A DNA stretch of 40,044 nt, from positions 1 through 40,044 of the forward strand of contig JAHEAZ010000021.1 of the NCBI GenBank assembly GCA_024642505.1, read 5' to 3'. Origin of the DNA: Gammaproteobacteria bacterium (GTDB taxonomy: Bacteria > Pseudomonadota > Gammaproteobacteria > Steroidobacterales > Steroidobacteraceae). The notes below the pieces were generated by a model that was given only the letters and a program-made list of their open reading frames with translations, did no database searches and had not been told where the DNA came from. This document shows, in pieces, positions 22,179-30,008 of the stretch (position 1 is the first letter of the stretch; each line of letters begins with the position of its first letter). Position numbers and translations under genes: made by a program.

Positions 22179-23906
22179 ATGCCGAGAGCCGACCTCCGCG
22201 CCCTGCGAACCATGTTTCTGTACGCCGCCAGCGCCTTCGCCCTTGCGGCTTGCCAGCCTGCGGCGCTGCGTCCGGCATCCCCGGCACCCGCTGCTACCTG
22301 GAACGCCGGGGTCGCAGCTGCCAACCCGTATGCGGTCGAGGCGGGCCTCGAGATCCTGCGGTCCGGCGGTAGCGCGGTGGATGCGGCGGTCGCGGTGCAG
22401 GCCATGCTGGGGTTAGTCGAACCGCAGAGTTCCGGCCTGGGTGGTGGCGCCTTCCTGATGTACTACGACGCAGCGACCGGCCAGGTCACTGCCTTCGACG
22501 GCCGCGAGGCCGCGCCCGCTGGCGCTACGCCTGACATGTTCTTGAATCCGGATGGCAAGCGGATGAGGTTTGTCGACGCGGTCACCAGCGGCCGCTCGAC
22601 CGGAGTCCCCGGCGCCGTGGCCATGCTCGGCGCCGCCCACCAGCGATTTGGCAAGAAGCCCTGGCCCGAACTGTTTGATCCAGCCATCCGCGCCGCCGAT
22701 GAAGGCTTCAGGGTGCCGGGCCGCCTTGGGCGATTCGCCAACAGCAACTACCCACAAGCCAACCTCCCGGACGCGCGGGCACTGTTCACGCACCCGGACG
22801 GCCGGCGCATCCAGGCTGGCGATTCATTCAGCAATCCTGCTTACGCCGCGACACTGCGCGCACTGGCATCCGGTGGACCGCGTACGCTGCTGAGCCCCCC
22901 CTACTCGACCCGTATCATCGAGCGAACGCATGCCGAACCACTGCCGGGAACCCTGACGCAGGCCGATTTCGACGGTTACCAGCCACGCGTCAGCGAGCCC
23001 ATCTGCGGCCCGTATCGCGTCTACCTCGTGTGTGTGCCACCACCACCGTCGAGCGGTGTGGCGCTGCTGCAGGTGCTGGCGATCCTGGACCACACCGACA
23101 TCGCCGAGCGCGGCCCGGACGATCCGCAGGCCTGGTTCCTGTTCGCCGAGGCGAGTCGGCTGATGTACGCCGACCGGGACCACTATGTTGGCGACCCAAA
23201 GTTTGTCGAAGTGCCGGTGAAGGGCCTGCTCGATCCCGACTACGTCGCATCGCGTGCAGCGCTCATAGGCGAGCGCGCCGGCCCGCCACCCGAACCCGGT
23301 ACACCCCCGGGTTTCAAGCGTGGCCAGGATGCGACACGCGAGCCTGGCGGAACCAGCCACTTCGTGGTGGTCGACGCCGCGGGCAACGCCGTGTCGATGA
23401 CGACGACTGTCGAAAGTGTTTTCGGATCCGGGCGTATGGTCGGCGGCTTCTTCCTGAATAACCAGCTGACGGATTTTTCCTTCGTGCCGGTCGAGGCTGG
23501 CAGGCCGGTGGCCAACGCGATTGCCGGCGGCAAGCAACCGCGCTCGTCCATGTCGCCCGTCATCGTGCTCGACCGGGACGGCAGGCTGGTCGCGGCCTTG
23601 GGTTCACCCGGTGGTTCGGCCATCCTGGCATACAACACCAAGACGCTGGTCGGGTTGCTGGCGTGGAACCTGCCGATACAGCGGGCCATCGACCTGCCGA
23701 ACCTCATCGCCTCGGGCAGCAACCACTTCGGCGAGGCGCCGAAGTTCTCGCCGGCCGTGCTGGCGGCGCTGGCTGCGCGTGGGGTCGAGATCAAGTCCGG
23801 GCGCGGCGAGGAATCGGGGCTACACGTTGTCGTGGTTCGCACCGGAAACACGCTCGAGGGTGCGGCAGACCCACGGCGCGAGGGACAATGGCGAACCATC
23901 GAGTGA
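22179..23906 (+). CDS. ggt: Gamma-glutamyltransferase precursor (lipoprotein signal)
   Basis: A 575-residue Ntn-hydrolase that self-cleaves and transfers or hydrolyses gamma-glutamyl groups, mainly of glutathione. Family marks: AVEAGLEILRSGGSAVDAAVAVQAMLGLVEPQSSGLGGGAFLMYYDA, then RLMYADRDHYVGDP, and the autocleavage/nucleophile Thr392 in GGTSHFVVVD. Oxyanion-type glycines are visible in ALGSPGGSAIL. The signal region ends in LAAC (Cys25), so the protein is probably a lipoprotein facing the periplasm. It appears to be a single-gene unit; the next gene is convergent. Confidence 0.95.
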   Translation: MPRADLRALRTMFLYAASAFALAACQPAALRPASPAPAATWNAGVAAANPYAVEAGLEILRSGGSAVDAAVAVQAMLGLVEPQSSGLGGGAFLMYYDAATGQVTAFDGREAAPAGATPDMFLNPDGKRMRFVDAVTSGRSTGVPGAVAMLGAAHQRFGKKPWPELFDPAIRAADEGFRVPGRLGRFANSNYPQANLPDARALFTHPDGRRIQAGDSFSNPAYAATLRALASGGPRTLLSPPYSTRIIERTHAEPLPGTLTQADFDGYQPRVSEPICGPYRVYLVCVPPPPSSGVALLQVLAILDHTDIAERGPDDPQAWFLFAEASRLMYADRDHYVGDPKFVEVPVKGLLDPDYVASRAALIGERAGPPPEPGTPPGFKRGQDATREPGGTSHFVVVDAAGNAVSMTTTVESVFGSGRMVGGFFLNNQLTDFSFVPVEAGRPVANAIAGGKQPRSSMSPVIVLDRDGRLVAALGSPGGSAILAYNTKTLVGLLAWNLPIQRAIDLPNLIASGSNHFGEAPKFSPAVLAALAARGVEIKSGRGEESGLHVVVVRTGNTLEGAADPRREGQWRTIE

Positions 23907-24093
23907 CCGGCAACATGCATTCCGCCTGATCGGCCGAGAGAAGATCATGGCGACTTCCCGGACCTCGGCGACACGGCTTGAACAGCTGTTCGAATCGGAT
24001 CGTCAGTGTCGATCATCAGCAAGAAGAGCGGCTGACCCAGAGAGGCCAGCCGCCCTGAGTGGGCCGGCAGCGGGGGGAAGCCGCCGGCTCGTG
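23907..24093. terminator. Convergent gap with weak GC hairpin
   Basis: The 187 bp between convergent ggt and the cytochrome c peroxidase gene contains GCCGGC twice near 24060-24090 in a layout that could pair as a short stem, without a U-tract. An ORF-like start at 23947 has no coding character beyond the overlap with the opposite gene. The call is weak. Confidence 0.25.
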
Positions 24094-25122
24094 CTAGTCG
24101 AGCAGATCGCCCGGCGTCGCTGGCAGGCGCGGCATCGTCTGCAGCGGGAATGGCCCGGATAGTGACATCAGGAACGCGACCATCTCGTCGACCTGCTGAT
24201 CGTCGAGCGTCTGCCCAAGCTGCGTCGAGGCCATCACCCGCACGGCCTCGGGCAGCGTCTTGACCGCACCGTTGTGCATGTAGGGCGCCGTGAACTCGAG
24301 ATTCCTGAGCGTCGGCACCCGCCACAAGTGGCGATCGCCCTCAGCCGAAGTTGAGACAAAGCGGCCGTCGTCGGCGACAAGATCATACTTGGTAACGTAC
24401 GGGCTGCCGGCGATGGTCGGGAATTTCATGAAGAAACCGGTGCCGATCGGCAGCGCTGGTCCGTTGAAGGCCGGCCCCTGGTGGCAGCTGGTGCAGCCCA
24501 CCGCCTGGAGTGCTTCCATGCCGCGCTGCTGCCCGGCGGTAAGCGCCGCGGTCTCACCTTTCGCAAAGCGATCATAGGCGCTGCCCGGAGTGATGAGCGT
24601 CCGCTCGTAGGCGGCAATGGCCTTGGCGGCATTGTCCATCGTGACCACCTCGCCCGGGCCGAACGCTGCCTCGAAGTAGGGCTTGTAGCCGGGAATCGCC
24701 CGGACCCGGTCGATGACTGCACCAAGGCTCGTCATACCCATTTCGATCGGGTTCACCGGCGGCCCCTTGGCCTGGTCCTCCAGGCTGGCCGCGCGGCCGT
24801 CCCAGAATTGCACCGAGTGGAAGGCGGCGTTCCAGACCGTAGGCGCGTTGCGTCCACCTTTCTGGCCGTGCACGCCGATCGATGTCGGCATGTGATCGTC
24901 GCCGCCTTCCATGACGTTGTGGCAGGAGAAGCATGACACCGACCCGGTAGACGAGAACCTCGGATCGAAGTACAGCATCTTGCCGAGTTCCACCTTGGCC
25001 ACGGTGGTCGGGTTGTCGGCCGGCTCAGGCGCCTTGTCGGGCAGCGCCTCCCACGCCTGGGCCTGCCCCGTGACGATCCCGGCCATGGCGGCAATTGCAA
25101 CCAGCAGATTTACGGTACGCAT
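24094..25122 (-). CDS. Di-haem cytochrome c peroxidase (MauG/CcpA family)
   Basis: A 342-residue periplasmic enzyme that reduces hydrogen peroxide using cytochrome c or a similar donor. The signal peptide ends near residue 23 (GQAQA). The two haem motifs are C64-FS-C67-H68 and C210-TS-C213-H214. Other landmarks are LGKMLYFDPRFSSTGSVSC, RNAPTVWNAAFHSVQFWDGRAASLEDQA and the C-terminal VPTLRNLEFTAPYMHNGAVKTLPEAV, the usual CCP/MauG signatures. It adds a periplasmic peroxide sink to the OxyR/OsmC theme. It lies 83 bp upstream of the SDR gene on the same strand. Confidence 0.93.
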   Translation of the reverse strand: MRTVNLLVAIAAMAGIVTGQAQAWEALPDKAPEPADNPTTVAKVELGKMLYFDPRFSSTGSVSCFSCHNVMEGGDDHMPTSIGVHGQKGGRNAPTVWNAAFHSVQFWDGRAASLEDQAKGPPVNPIEMGMTSLGAVIDRVRAIPGYKPYFEAAFGPGEVVTMDNAAKAIAAYERTLITPGSAYDRFAKGETAALTAGQQRGMEALQAVGCTSCHQGPAFNGPALPIGTGFFMKFPTIAGSPYVTKYDLVADDGRFVSTSAEGDRHLWRVPTLRNLEFTAPYMHNGAVKTLPEAVRVMASTQLGQTLDDQQVDEMVAFLMSLSGPFPLQTMPRLPATPGDLLD

Positions 25123-25205
25123 TTCTGGTCCCCCGTGACTGTGCGTATGGCGACAGTCTCGGAGCCACAGCTTAGGGCTGGCTTAAGCCGCGCCCCGGCA
25201 TGTAC

Positions 25206-26072
25206 CTAGGAACCGCCATCGCGGTTGCGAGCCCGTGCCTCCTTCCTCTCGCGGAAGCGGATCATGAAGCGCTGGAAAGAGACTGGCGCCAGGCGCTTGA
25301 AGCGCCACAGGAAGCGGTACTCCTGAGGCAGCACGATGTAGGTCCTGCCGGCCGCGGCGCCGGTCAGGATCTCGAGAGCGACAGGCTCCGCCTCGAGCCC
25401 GGACGTGTGCATGATTTTTTTCGCCGTGCCGAGCGCGCCATCCGGCGCACGCGCGTGCTCGAGCAGGCGGGTGCGGAAGAACCCGGGCATCGCGCAGGTC
25501 ACCTGGATGTTGTCACGGCGGTGCTCCTGCTCCAGCGTCTCTGACAGCGCCACGACGGCGGCCTTGCTGGCGTTGTAAGCGCTCATGTCGGCGCCGCTGA
25601 CGAAGCTCGCCGCGCTCGCGACATTGATAATCAATCCGCCGCCGGACGCCAACATGTGCGGCAGCTCGGCACGACAACTGTTGGCCACACCGAGCACGTT
25701 GATCCGCAGGATCCACTCCCAGTCAGAGGGCGGCGTTTCCAGGAAGCGTCCGGCCACGGCGACGCCGGCAGCATTCAGCGCGAAGTCCAGGCCATCATGG
25801 CGCGAGGCGAACAGGTCGATCGCTGCCTGCACGGCGACTTCGTCACCGGTGTCCACCTCGTGCGGGGAAACATCGCTCGCCCCGAGGTCAGCCAGGCTGC
25901 GGATCGACTCGCGGAGCCTGGCCCGGTCACAGTCGAGCAGCGCCAGCCTCCAGCCGCGCTTGGCCAGGAGTTCCGCCGTAGCGTAGCCGAGCCCGCTGGC
26001 ACCGCCGGTAATGACCGCCCGCTTGAACGGAAAACGTGTATCCAGGCGCGTGAGCGCCGTGTCGTTGAGCAT
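25206..26072 (-). CDS. Short-chain dehydrogenase/reductase
   Basis: A 288-residue classical SDR. The nucleotide-binding motif is AVITGGASGLGYATAELLAKRGW, the NAAG-type motif is ALNAAGVAVAG, and the catalytic residues are in ASAASFVSGADMSAYNASKAAV (Ser then YNASK). The C-terminus is basic (RFMIRFRERKEARARNRDGG), longer than minimal SDRs. The substrate is unknown. The ATG at 26072 is chosen because the in-frame extension upstream runs through a palindromic repeat. The gene is divergent from oxyR. Confidence 0.9.
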   Translation of the reverse strand: MLNDTALTRLDTRFPFKRAVITGGASGLGYATAELLAKRGWRLALLDCDRARLRESIRSLADLGASDVSPHEVDTGDEVAVQAAIDLFASRHDGLDFALNAAGVAVAGRFLETPPSDWEWILRINVLGVANSCRAELPHMLASGGGLIINVASAASFVSGADMSAYNASKAAVVALSETLEQEHRRDNIQVTCAMPGFFRTRLLEHARAPDGALGTAKKIMHTSGLEAEPVALEILTGAAAGRTYIVLPQEYRFLWRFKRLAPVSFQRFMIRFRERKEARARNRDGGS

Positions 26073-26081
26073 CCGCCGATT

Positions 26082-26168
26082 GTAAACCGGGGACAGTGTA
26101 CTTATATCAGGGCCATCACTCGGCAACCGTGGCGTAGCGCCGATATAAGTACACTGTCCCCGGTTTAC
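26082..26168. repeat. 87 bp element with perfect 27 bp inverted arms in the SDR-oxyR gap
   Basis: The left arm 26082-26108 (containing GGGGACAGTGTACTTATATC) is the exact reverse complement of the right arm 26142-26168. The core shares GGGGACAGT and TACT with the 7398 element. It occupies more than half of the 164 bp divergent promoter region of the SDR and oxyR genes. It has no coding potential and no transposase nearby. Its insertion here could alter the expression of either gene. Confidence 0.85.
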
Positions 26169-26236
26169 CACTGTCCCTTGATTTACACGACGGATTGACC
26201 GGATCATTACCATAGACGTTGTCAATCGGCAGACCA

Positions 26237-27124
26237 ATGAACCTCCGCGACCTGCAATACCTCGTGGCGCTGGCCGAGACCGGACACTTCGGCGAAGCAG
26301 CCGAGCGCTGCCACGTCAGCCAGCCGACCCTTTCCGCCCAGATCAAGAAGCTGGAGGACTACCTCGGAGTCCAGCTGTTCGAGCGCCAGCCAAAGAAGGT
26401 GTCACTGACCGAAGTCGGCCGGCTGATCGTCGAACGGGCGCGCCACGTCACGCAGGAGGCCGCGGACATCCGCGAACTCGCCCGCGCCAGTCGTGATCCG
26501 CTGACCGGCAGGCTGCGGGTCGGCCTGATCCCGACCATCGCTCCCTACCTGTTGCCGCGGGTGACCGTGAAGCTCCGGCGCCAGCTGCCGGATCTGTTGC
26601 TGATGCTGTACGAATACCAGACCGGACCGCTGCTGCAGAAGCTGCGCGACGGCGAGCTCGACCTGGCGATCCTGGCGCTGCCGGCGGACACCAGCGGGCT
26701 GGAGACGCGCTCGCTGTTTGCGGAGTCTTTCGTGGTGGCGATGCCGCGCAATCACGCGCTCGCCGCGCGCAAGCGCCTGAAGCCCGCCGACCTTGCCGGC
26801 GAGAAGATCCTGCTGCTGGAAGAGGGCCATTGCTTGCGCGACCAGGCACTCGAGGTCTGCGGCACGGTTGCGCTGAGCGAGGAGCAGGACTTCCGCGCCA
26901 CCAGCCTGGAGACGCTGCGGCAGATGGTTGCCGCGGGGCACGGCGTGACGCTCCTGCCCCGACTTGCCGCGGAAGGCCCGATCGCCAGCGCCCGGGGTCT
27001 CGAGTACCGTCCGTTTTCGCCACCATCGCCATCCCGCATGGTGGGCGCCGCCTGGCGCAGGTCCTCGACCCGCGGGACAGCAATCACTGCCGTCTGCGAC
27101 GTGATTGCGTCGGCCGGCCGCTGA
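26237..27124 (+). CDS. oxyR: OxyR, hydrogen-peroxide-sensing LysR regulator
   Basis: A 295-residue LysR-type regulator that activates peroxide-defence genes once its cysteines form a disulfide. The HTH is at residues about 18-40 (GHFGEAAERCHVSQPTLSAQIKKLEDYLG). The redox loop GHCLRDQALEVC places the cysteines at 199 and 208, the same numbers as E. coli OxyR. The C-terminal TSLETLRQMVAAGHGVTLLPRLA is conserved. The ATG at 26237 gives the usual start MNLRDLQYLVALAE; the upstream TTG at 26219 is less likely. No katG or ahpC is in the window. A receiver fragment starts 1 bp after the stop. Confidence 0.96.
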   Translation: MNLRDLQYLVALAETGHFGEAAERCHVSQPTLSAQIKKLEDYLGVQLFERQPKKVSLTEVGRLIVERARHVTQEAADIRELARASRDPLTGRLRVGLIPTIAPYLLPRVTVKLRRQLPDLLLMLYEYQTGPLLQKLRDGELDLAILALPADTSGLETRSLFAESFVVAMPRNHALAARKRLKPADLAGEKILLLEEGHCLRDQALEVCGTVALSEEQDFRATSLETLRQMVAAGHGVTLLPRLAAEGPIASARGLEYRPFSPPSPSRMVGAAWRRSSTRGTAITAVCDVIASAGR

Positions 27125-27125
27125 G

Positions 27126-27308
27126 ATGAAAGTCCTGATTGCCGATGACCACCCGCTGGTTCGCGCCGCCTGCCTGGCTCAGGAGCCAGTACCCGGGTAC
27201 CGCGGTCATGATTGTCTCGGCGGCGCTGGCCAAGCTCGGCGTACGCAGGCGTCGCTGGTGTTCTGTGAGCTCGAGATCCAGGACTCGGATCAGCTGGCGC
27301 TCGACTGA
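27126..27308 (+). pseudogene. Truncated response-regulator receiver remnant
   Basis: A 60-residue ORF starting MKVLIADDHPLVRAA, the classic first strand and acidic pair of a NarL/FixJ-type receiver, directly after oxyR. Later SLVFCELEIQDSDQLAL resembles the phospho-acceptor strand (usually CDLEMPxxDGL), but position 48 is Glu where Asp is expected. The middle has no recognisable helix, and the protein stops before the last receiver strands and any DNA-binding domain. This is most likely a decayed gene. A small functional phospho-independent peptide is a remote alternative. The kinase fragment at 32301-32810 may be its former partner. Confidence 0.6.
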
Positions 27309-27321
27309 GCTGGCTGACCGA

Positions 27322-28527
27322 TCAGAGGATGTCGAGCCCGGGCATCCCGCCGCCGCCCTCCAGGCAGTGCCACAGGTAGACCGCCAGACCCGCGTCACCG
27401 GTCCACAAGCTATACCGTCCCATGCCATGTTCCTGGCGCATGCGCTCGCGCTGGTCAATGGCATGCATGGCAAAGGCCCGTGCCCGCTCGAGCCAGGTCG
27501 GGTCTCCTGTACGCGCGTGAAGCTTCAGGAAAGCGTAACCGTTTCCGGCGGTGCCGTGACACAAGCCGTAGCCCTTGGACAGTGGACCGGCTTGCCAGGT
27601 CGTGGCACCGGCCTGCAGCAGCAGTTCGTCCATTCCGGCAGACCAGCCGCGCGGGAAGTCCGCAGTCGCGGTGATGATGCCGGGTGCGCCGTGGCACCAC
27701 TGCACCAGCACTGCGGTTCGACCGGGCCGCGAGGGACCAACGCCCGGTGGCCAGTTGACACAGTCATCGTCGGTCAGCGCCGAGACCCGAAGCGTCTGCA
27801 GGCACCGCTGGTAGAGCGTCTCGCGCCTGTCCGCCGGCAACAGGGTCGCGCCGCGCAACAGGGGATAGACGTTACCGGCAAAGCCGTGACCTGCGCCCAG
27901 CAGTTGCACGACGCTTCCGTACAGATCCTGCGTCCACAGGTAGCAATCGGCATGGGGACTGGGCAGCCAGGTGTCCCATAGTTGCTCGACGTTCTCCAGG
28001 TACAGGCCCCGCCAGCGATCCTCTCCGGTCCAGTCGAGCATGTGCAGGGCGCCGACCATCGTGCCGGGCGCCGCCCACAGCGCCTCGTTGGTCGGGTTCG
28101 GGATATTTTCACGGATCAACTGGTGCAGACGGTCCGCTGCAGCGGCGCTGCCGGTCATCCGCCAGAGGATCAGCAGGATGCCGACTTCACCGAGGTAGTA
28201 GGACGGCACGACCTCGCCGGTGTCGGGTGCCAGCAGATAATTGTCGTGGACCCGCTCGATCAGCTGCGCCGGCTCGACCTCAAGCTGCACGGCGCCCTGG
28301 CGCGCCAGGTACCACATCGCCCACATCGCCCCGGCGGCGCCGAGGTACAGGGACTTGTGGCTGGCCGCGGACTCGATATCCGCATCCAGGGGGTGGATCG
28401 GCCAAACACTTTCGCCGTCCAGCTTGCGCTCGAGGTCCGCGACGATGGAATGAACCTGCGCCTCCGCCACGGCCGGGTCCCAGGACCCGACGGACAATGT
28501 TTCGTGCCGACCCGGTTCGAACAACAT
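27322..28527 (-). CDS. LanC-like zinc protein (LANCL type), no lanthipeptide partner
   Basis: A 401-residue alpha/alpha-toroid protein of the LanC/LANCL family. The zinc ligands are C278 in QWCHGAPGI and C323-H324 in GLCHGTAGNG, almost the same numbering as human LANCL1. H214 in GAGHGFAGN and the GAAGAMWAMWYL and YYLGEVGILLILW helices are further family marks. LanC enzymes add Cys thiols to dehydroamino acids; LANCL proteins add glutathione to dehydrated protein residues. No LanB, LanM or precursor peptide is nearby, so a stand-alone role is more likely. The ATG at 28527 lacks a clear ribosome site. It follows ygiD by 46 bp. Confidence 0.88.
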   Translation of the reverse strand: MLFEPGRHETLSVGSWDPAVAEAQVHSIVADLERKLDGESVWPIHPLDADIESAASHKSLYLGAAGAMWAMWYLARQGAVQLEVEPAQLIERVHDNYLLAPDTGEVVPSYYLGEVGILLILWRMTGSAAAADRLHQLIRENIPNPTNEALWAAPGTMVGALHMLDWTGEDRWRGLYLENVEQLWDTWLPSPHADCYLWTQDLYGSVVQLLGAGHGFAGNVYPLLRGATLLPADRRETLYQRCLQTLRVSALTDDDCVNWPPGVGPSRPGRTAVLVQWCHGAPGIITATADFPRGWSAGMDELLLQAGATTWQAGPLSKGYGLCHGTAGNGYAFLKLHARTGDPTWLERARAFAMHAIDQRERMRQEHGMGRYSLWTGDAGLAVYLWHCLEGGGGMPGLDIL

Positions 28528-28573
28528 GACGAATACGCGTAATAGCTGCCATTGCGGCCGGGGTCGAAAAGTA

Positions 28574-29368
28574 TCACGCGGACGAGTCCTCGAACACGAA
28601 CGCATCCATCGCCAGCACGCCGTGGGTCACGCCGCCCCGGACCCGACGGCCCGTTGCCCCCTCGCCCGCTGCGCCGAGTGCAACCAGCAGCGGCAGGAAA
28701 TGCTCCTCGGTCGGATGATTCCTGGCAGCCTGCGGCCCGCGCACGCGGTAGTCGGCCAGCGCGCCGGCGTCGCCCGACGCCAGCGATTCGGCGGCCCAGT
28801 CGGCGAATTCCGTAACCCAGTCCGGCGCCGGCGCATCAGCGGCTTGCCCGTGGAACGCACCGAGGTTATGGGTGAGCCCGCCCGAACCCAGGATGAGCAC
28901 ACCTTCAGCCGCCAGCGGCGCCAGGGCATGGCCGAGTCCGAGGTGAAACGCGGCGCCGTGCGCGGGCGAAATCGCCAGCTGGGTGACGGGAATATCGGCT
29001 ATCGGGTACAGATAGCGCAACGGCATCCACGCGCCATGGTCGAGGCCACGGCTGCTGGAAAGGCGCGGCGCCATCCCGGCATCCTGCAGCAGTCCGGACG
29101 CCTGCAAGGCGAGCGCCGGCGCGCCAGGCGCATCGTAGCCAAGATCGTAGAGCGCTGGCGGAAAGCCGTAGAAATCGTGAATGACTCGCGGTCGCGGGGA
29201 CGTGCTGACCGTTGGCTCCGGGGCTTCCCAGTGCGCGGAGACGACGAGTATTGCCTCGGGCCGGGGCAACTCCACCCCAAGGCCAGCGAGCATGGGCCCG
29301 ACGTCCCCCGGCTCGACCGCCAGCAGCGGCGAACCATGTGAGACGAAGACCGGCGGCATCCTGTTCAT
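28574..29368 (-). CDS. ygiD: YgiD-type extradiol dioxygenase (LigB fold)
   Basis: A 264-residue class III extradiol ring-cleavage dioxygenase of the 4,5-DOPA dioxygenase type. Metal and catalytic histidines appear in order: FVSHGSPLLAV, VVSAHWEAP, RGLDHGAWMPLRYLYP and GSGGLTHNLGAF. YDLGYDAPGAPALA is typical of YgiD. It should cleave catechol-like substrates in the cytoplasm with Fe or Zn at the site. The ATG at 29368 was chosen over 29422 (extension lacks similarity); 29359 is possible. It lies between doxX and the lanC-like gene, all on one strand. Confidence 0.9.
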   Translation of the reverse strand: MNRMPPVFVSHGSPLLAVEPGDVGPMLAGLGVELPRPEAILVVSAHWEAPEPTVSTSPRPRVIHDFYGFPPALYDLGYDAPGAPALALQASGLLQDAGMAPRLSSSRGLDHGAWMPLRYLYPIADIPVTQLAISPAHGAAFHLGLGHALAPLAAEGVLILGSGGLTHNLGAFHGQAADAPAPDWVTEFADWAAESLASGDAGALADYRVRGPQAARNHPTEEHFLPLLVALGAAGEGATGRRVRGGVTHGVLAMDAFVFEDSSA

Positions 29369-29439
29369 CGGTTGCGTTTCCACTGTGGGCTGCACCAGCA
29401 CGCCGGCCCGGTTCGTGTGCACCGGGCCGGCATCATGAC

Positions 29440-29871
29440 TCAGGCGGCTTCGGCGGCGTAGTCCTGCCGCAGGTCGCCGCGCCTCTCGGGCGCGAGTGCA
29501 TAGAATCCGTCACCCAGCAGTACCTGGACGACGGTGGACAGCGCCAGGAAGACCGGGTACTCCCAGCCGCCGTTCGGCGCCGAGAACACCCAGCCGTTAC
29601 CCCAGTGGACAAAGGCCGCTCCCAGCAGCACGGGGAGCAGTGCCACCGACACCAGGCGGGTGCGCACCCCTAGCAGCAGGGCAACGCCACCGGCGACTTC
29701 GGCCAGGATGACCAGGTAGGCCGTCCAGCCGGGGAAGCCGATCGACTGGAAGAAGTCGACCGTGCCCGGCACGGTGAAGACAAAGATCTTCAGCAGCCCG
29801 TGCGAGAGGAACATCGTGCCAAGCGCAAGGCGGTTCACCAACGCGGCGGTCATGGCGTGATCTTGGTTCAT
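29440..29871 (-). CDS. doxX: DoxX family membrane protein
   Basis: A 143-residue inner-membrane protein with four helices: LALGTMFLSHGLLKIFVF, GWTAYLVILAEVAGGVALLLGVRTRLVSVALLPVLLGAAF, and a last helix VFLALSTVVQVLLGDG. The opening SHGLLKIF and the EVAGGVALLLG-R block are typical of DoxX/DoxD. Members are linked to redox stress and thiosulfate:quinone chemistry, but function here is unknown. AGGAGAC precedes the ATG at 29871 at normal spacing, so this start is well supported. It is the first gene of the doxX-ygiD-lanC-like set and divergent from a LysR gene. Confidence 0.9.
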   Translation of the reverse strand: MNQDHAMTAALVNRLALGTMFLSHGLLKIFVFTVPGTVDFFQSIGFPGWTAYLVILAEVAGGVALLLGVRTRLVSVALLPVLLGAAFVHWGNGWVFSAPNGGWEYPVFLALSTVVQVLLGDGFYALAPERRGDLRQDYAAEAA

Positions 29872-30008
29872 GCGGAGTCTCCTGATTGGGTCGCGCGCCA
29901 CGTCGGCCACGCGTCGCATGAAACCTTACTGATAACCATATCGGTGATAAACTAGGTTTTTTGCAATTGATTGGTCCTAATTTGTCAATTATACGGTGAG
30001 CGCCTACC
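29872..30008. promoter_or_regulatory. AT-rich divergent regulatory region of doxX and the LysR gene
   Basis: A strongly AT-rich stretch (about 29930-29997) between divergent genes. An inverted repeat AATTGA / TCAATT (29965-29970 and 29985-29990, 14 bp spacer) is a candidate LysR site. A plus-strand promoter TTGATT (29967-29972), 17 bp, TATACG (29990-29995) would serve the LysR gene. On the minus strand a perfect TTGACA (29988-29983) is a candidate -35 for doxX, though with a poor -10. Divergent promoters overlapping the regulator's site are the usual LysR arrangement. Confidence 0.5.

Noticed and set aside
23947-24162. Short plus-strand ORF after ggt starting ATGGCGACTTCC
   Set aside because: It has a passable ribosome site, but its second half overlaps the peroxidase gene antisense and it has no recognisable content.
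27322-28527. Lanthipeptide biosynthesis cluster
   Set aside because: Only a LanC-like gene is present; no dehydratase, transporter, protease or precursor peptide was found on either side.
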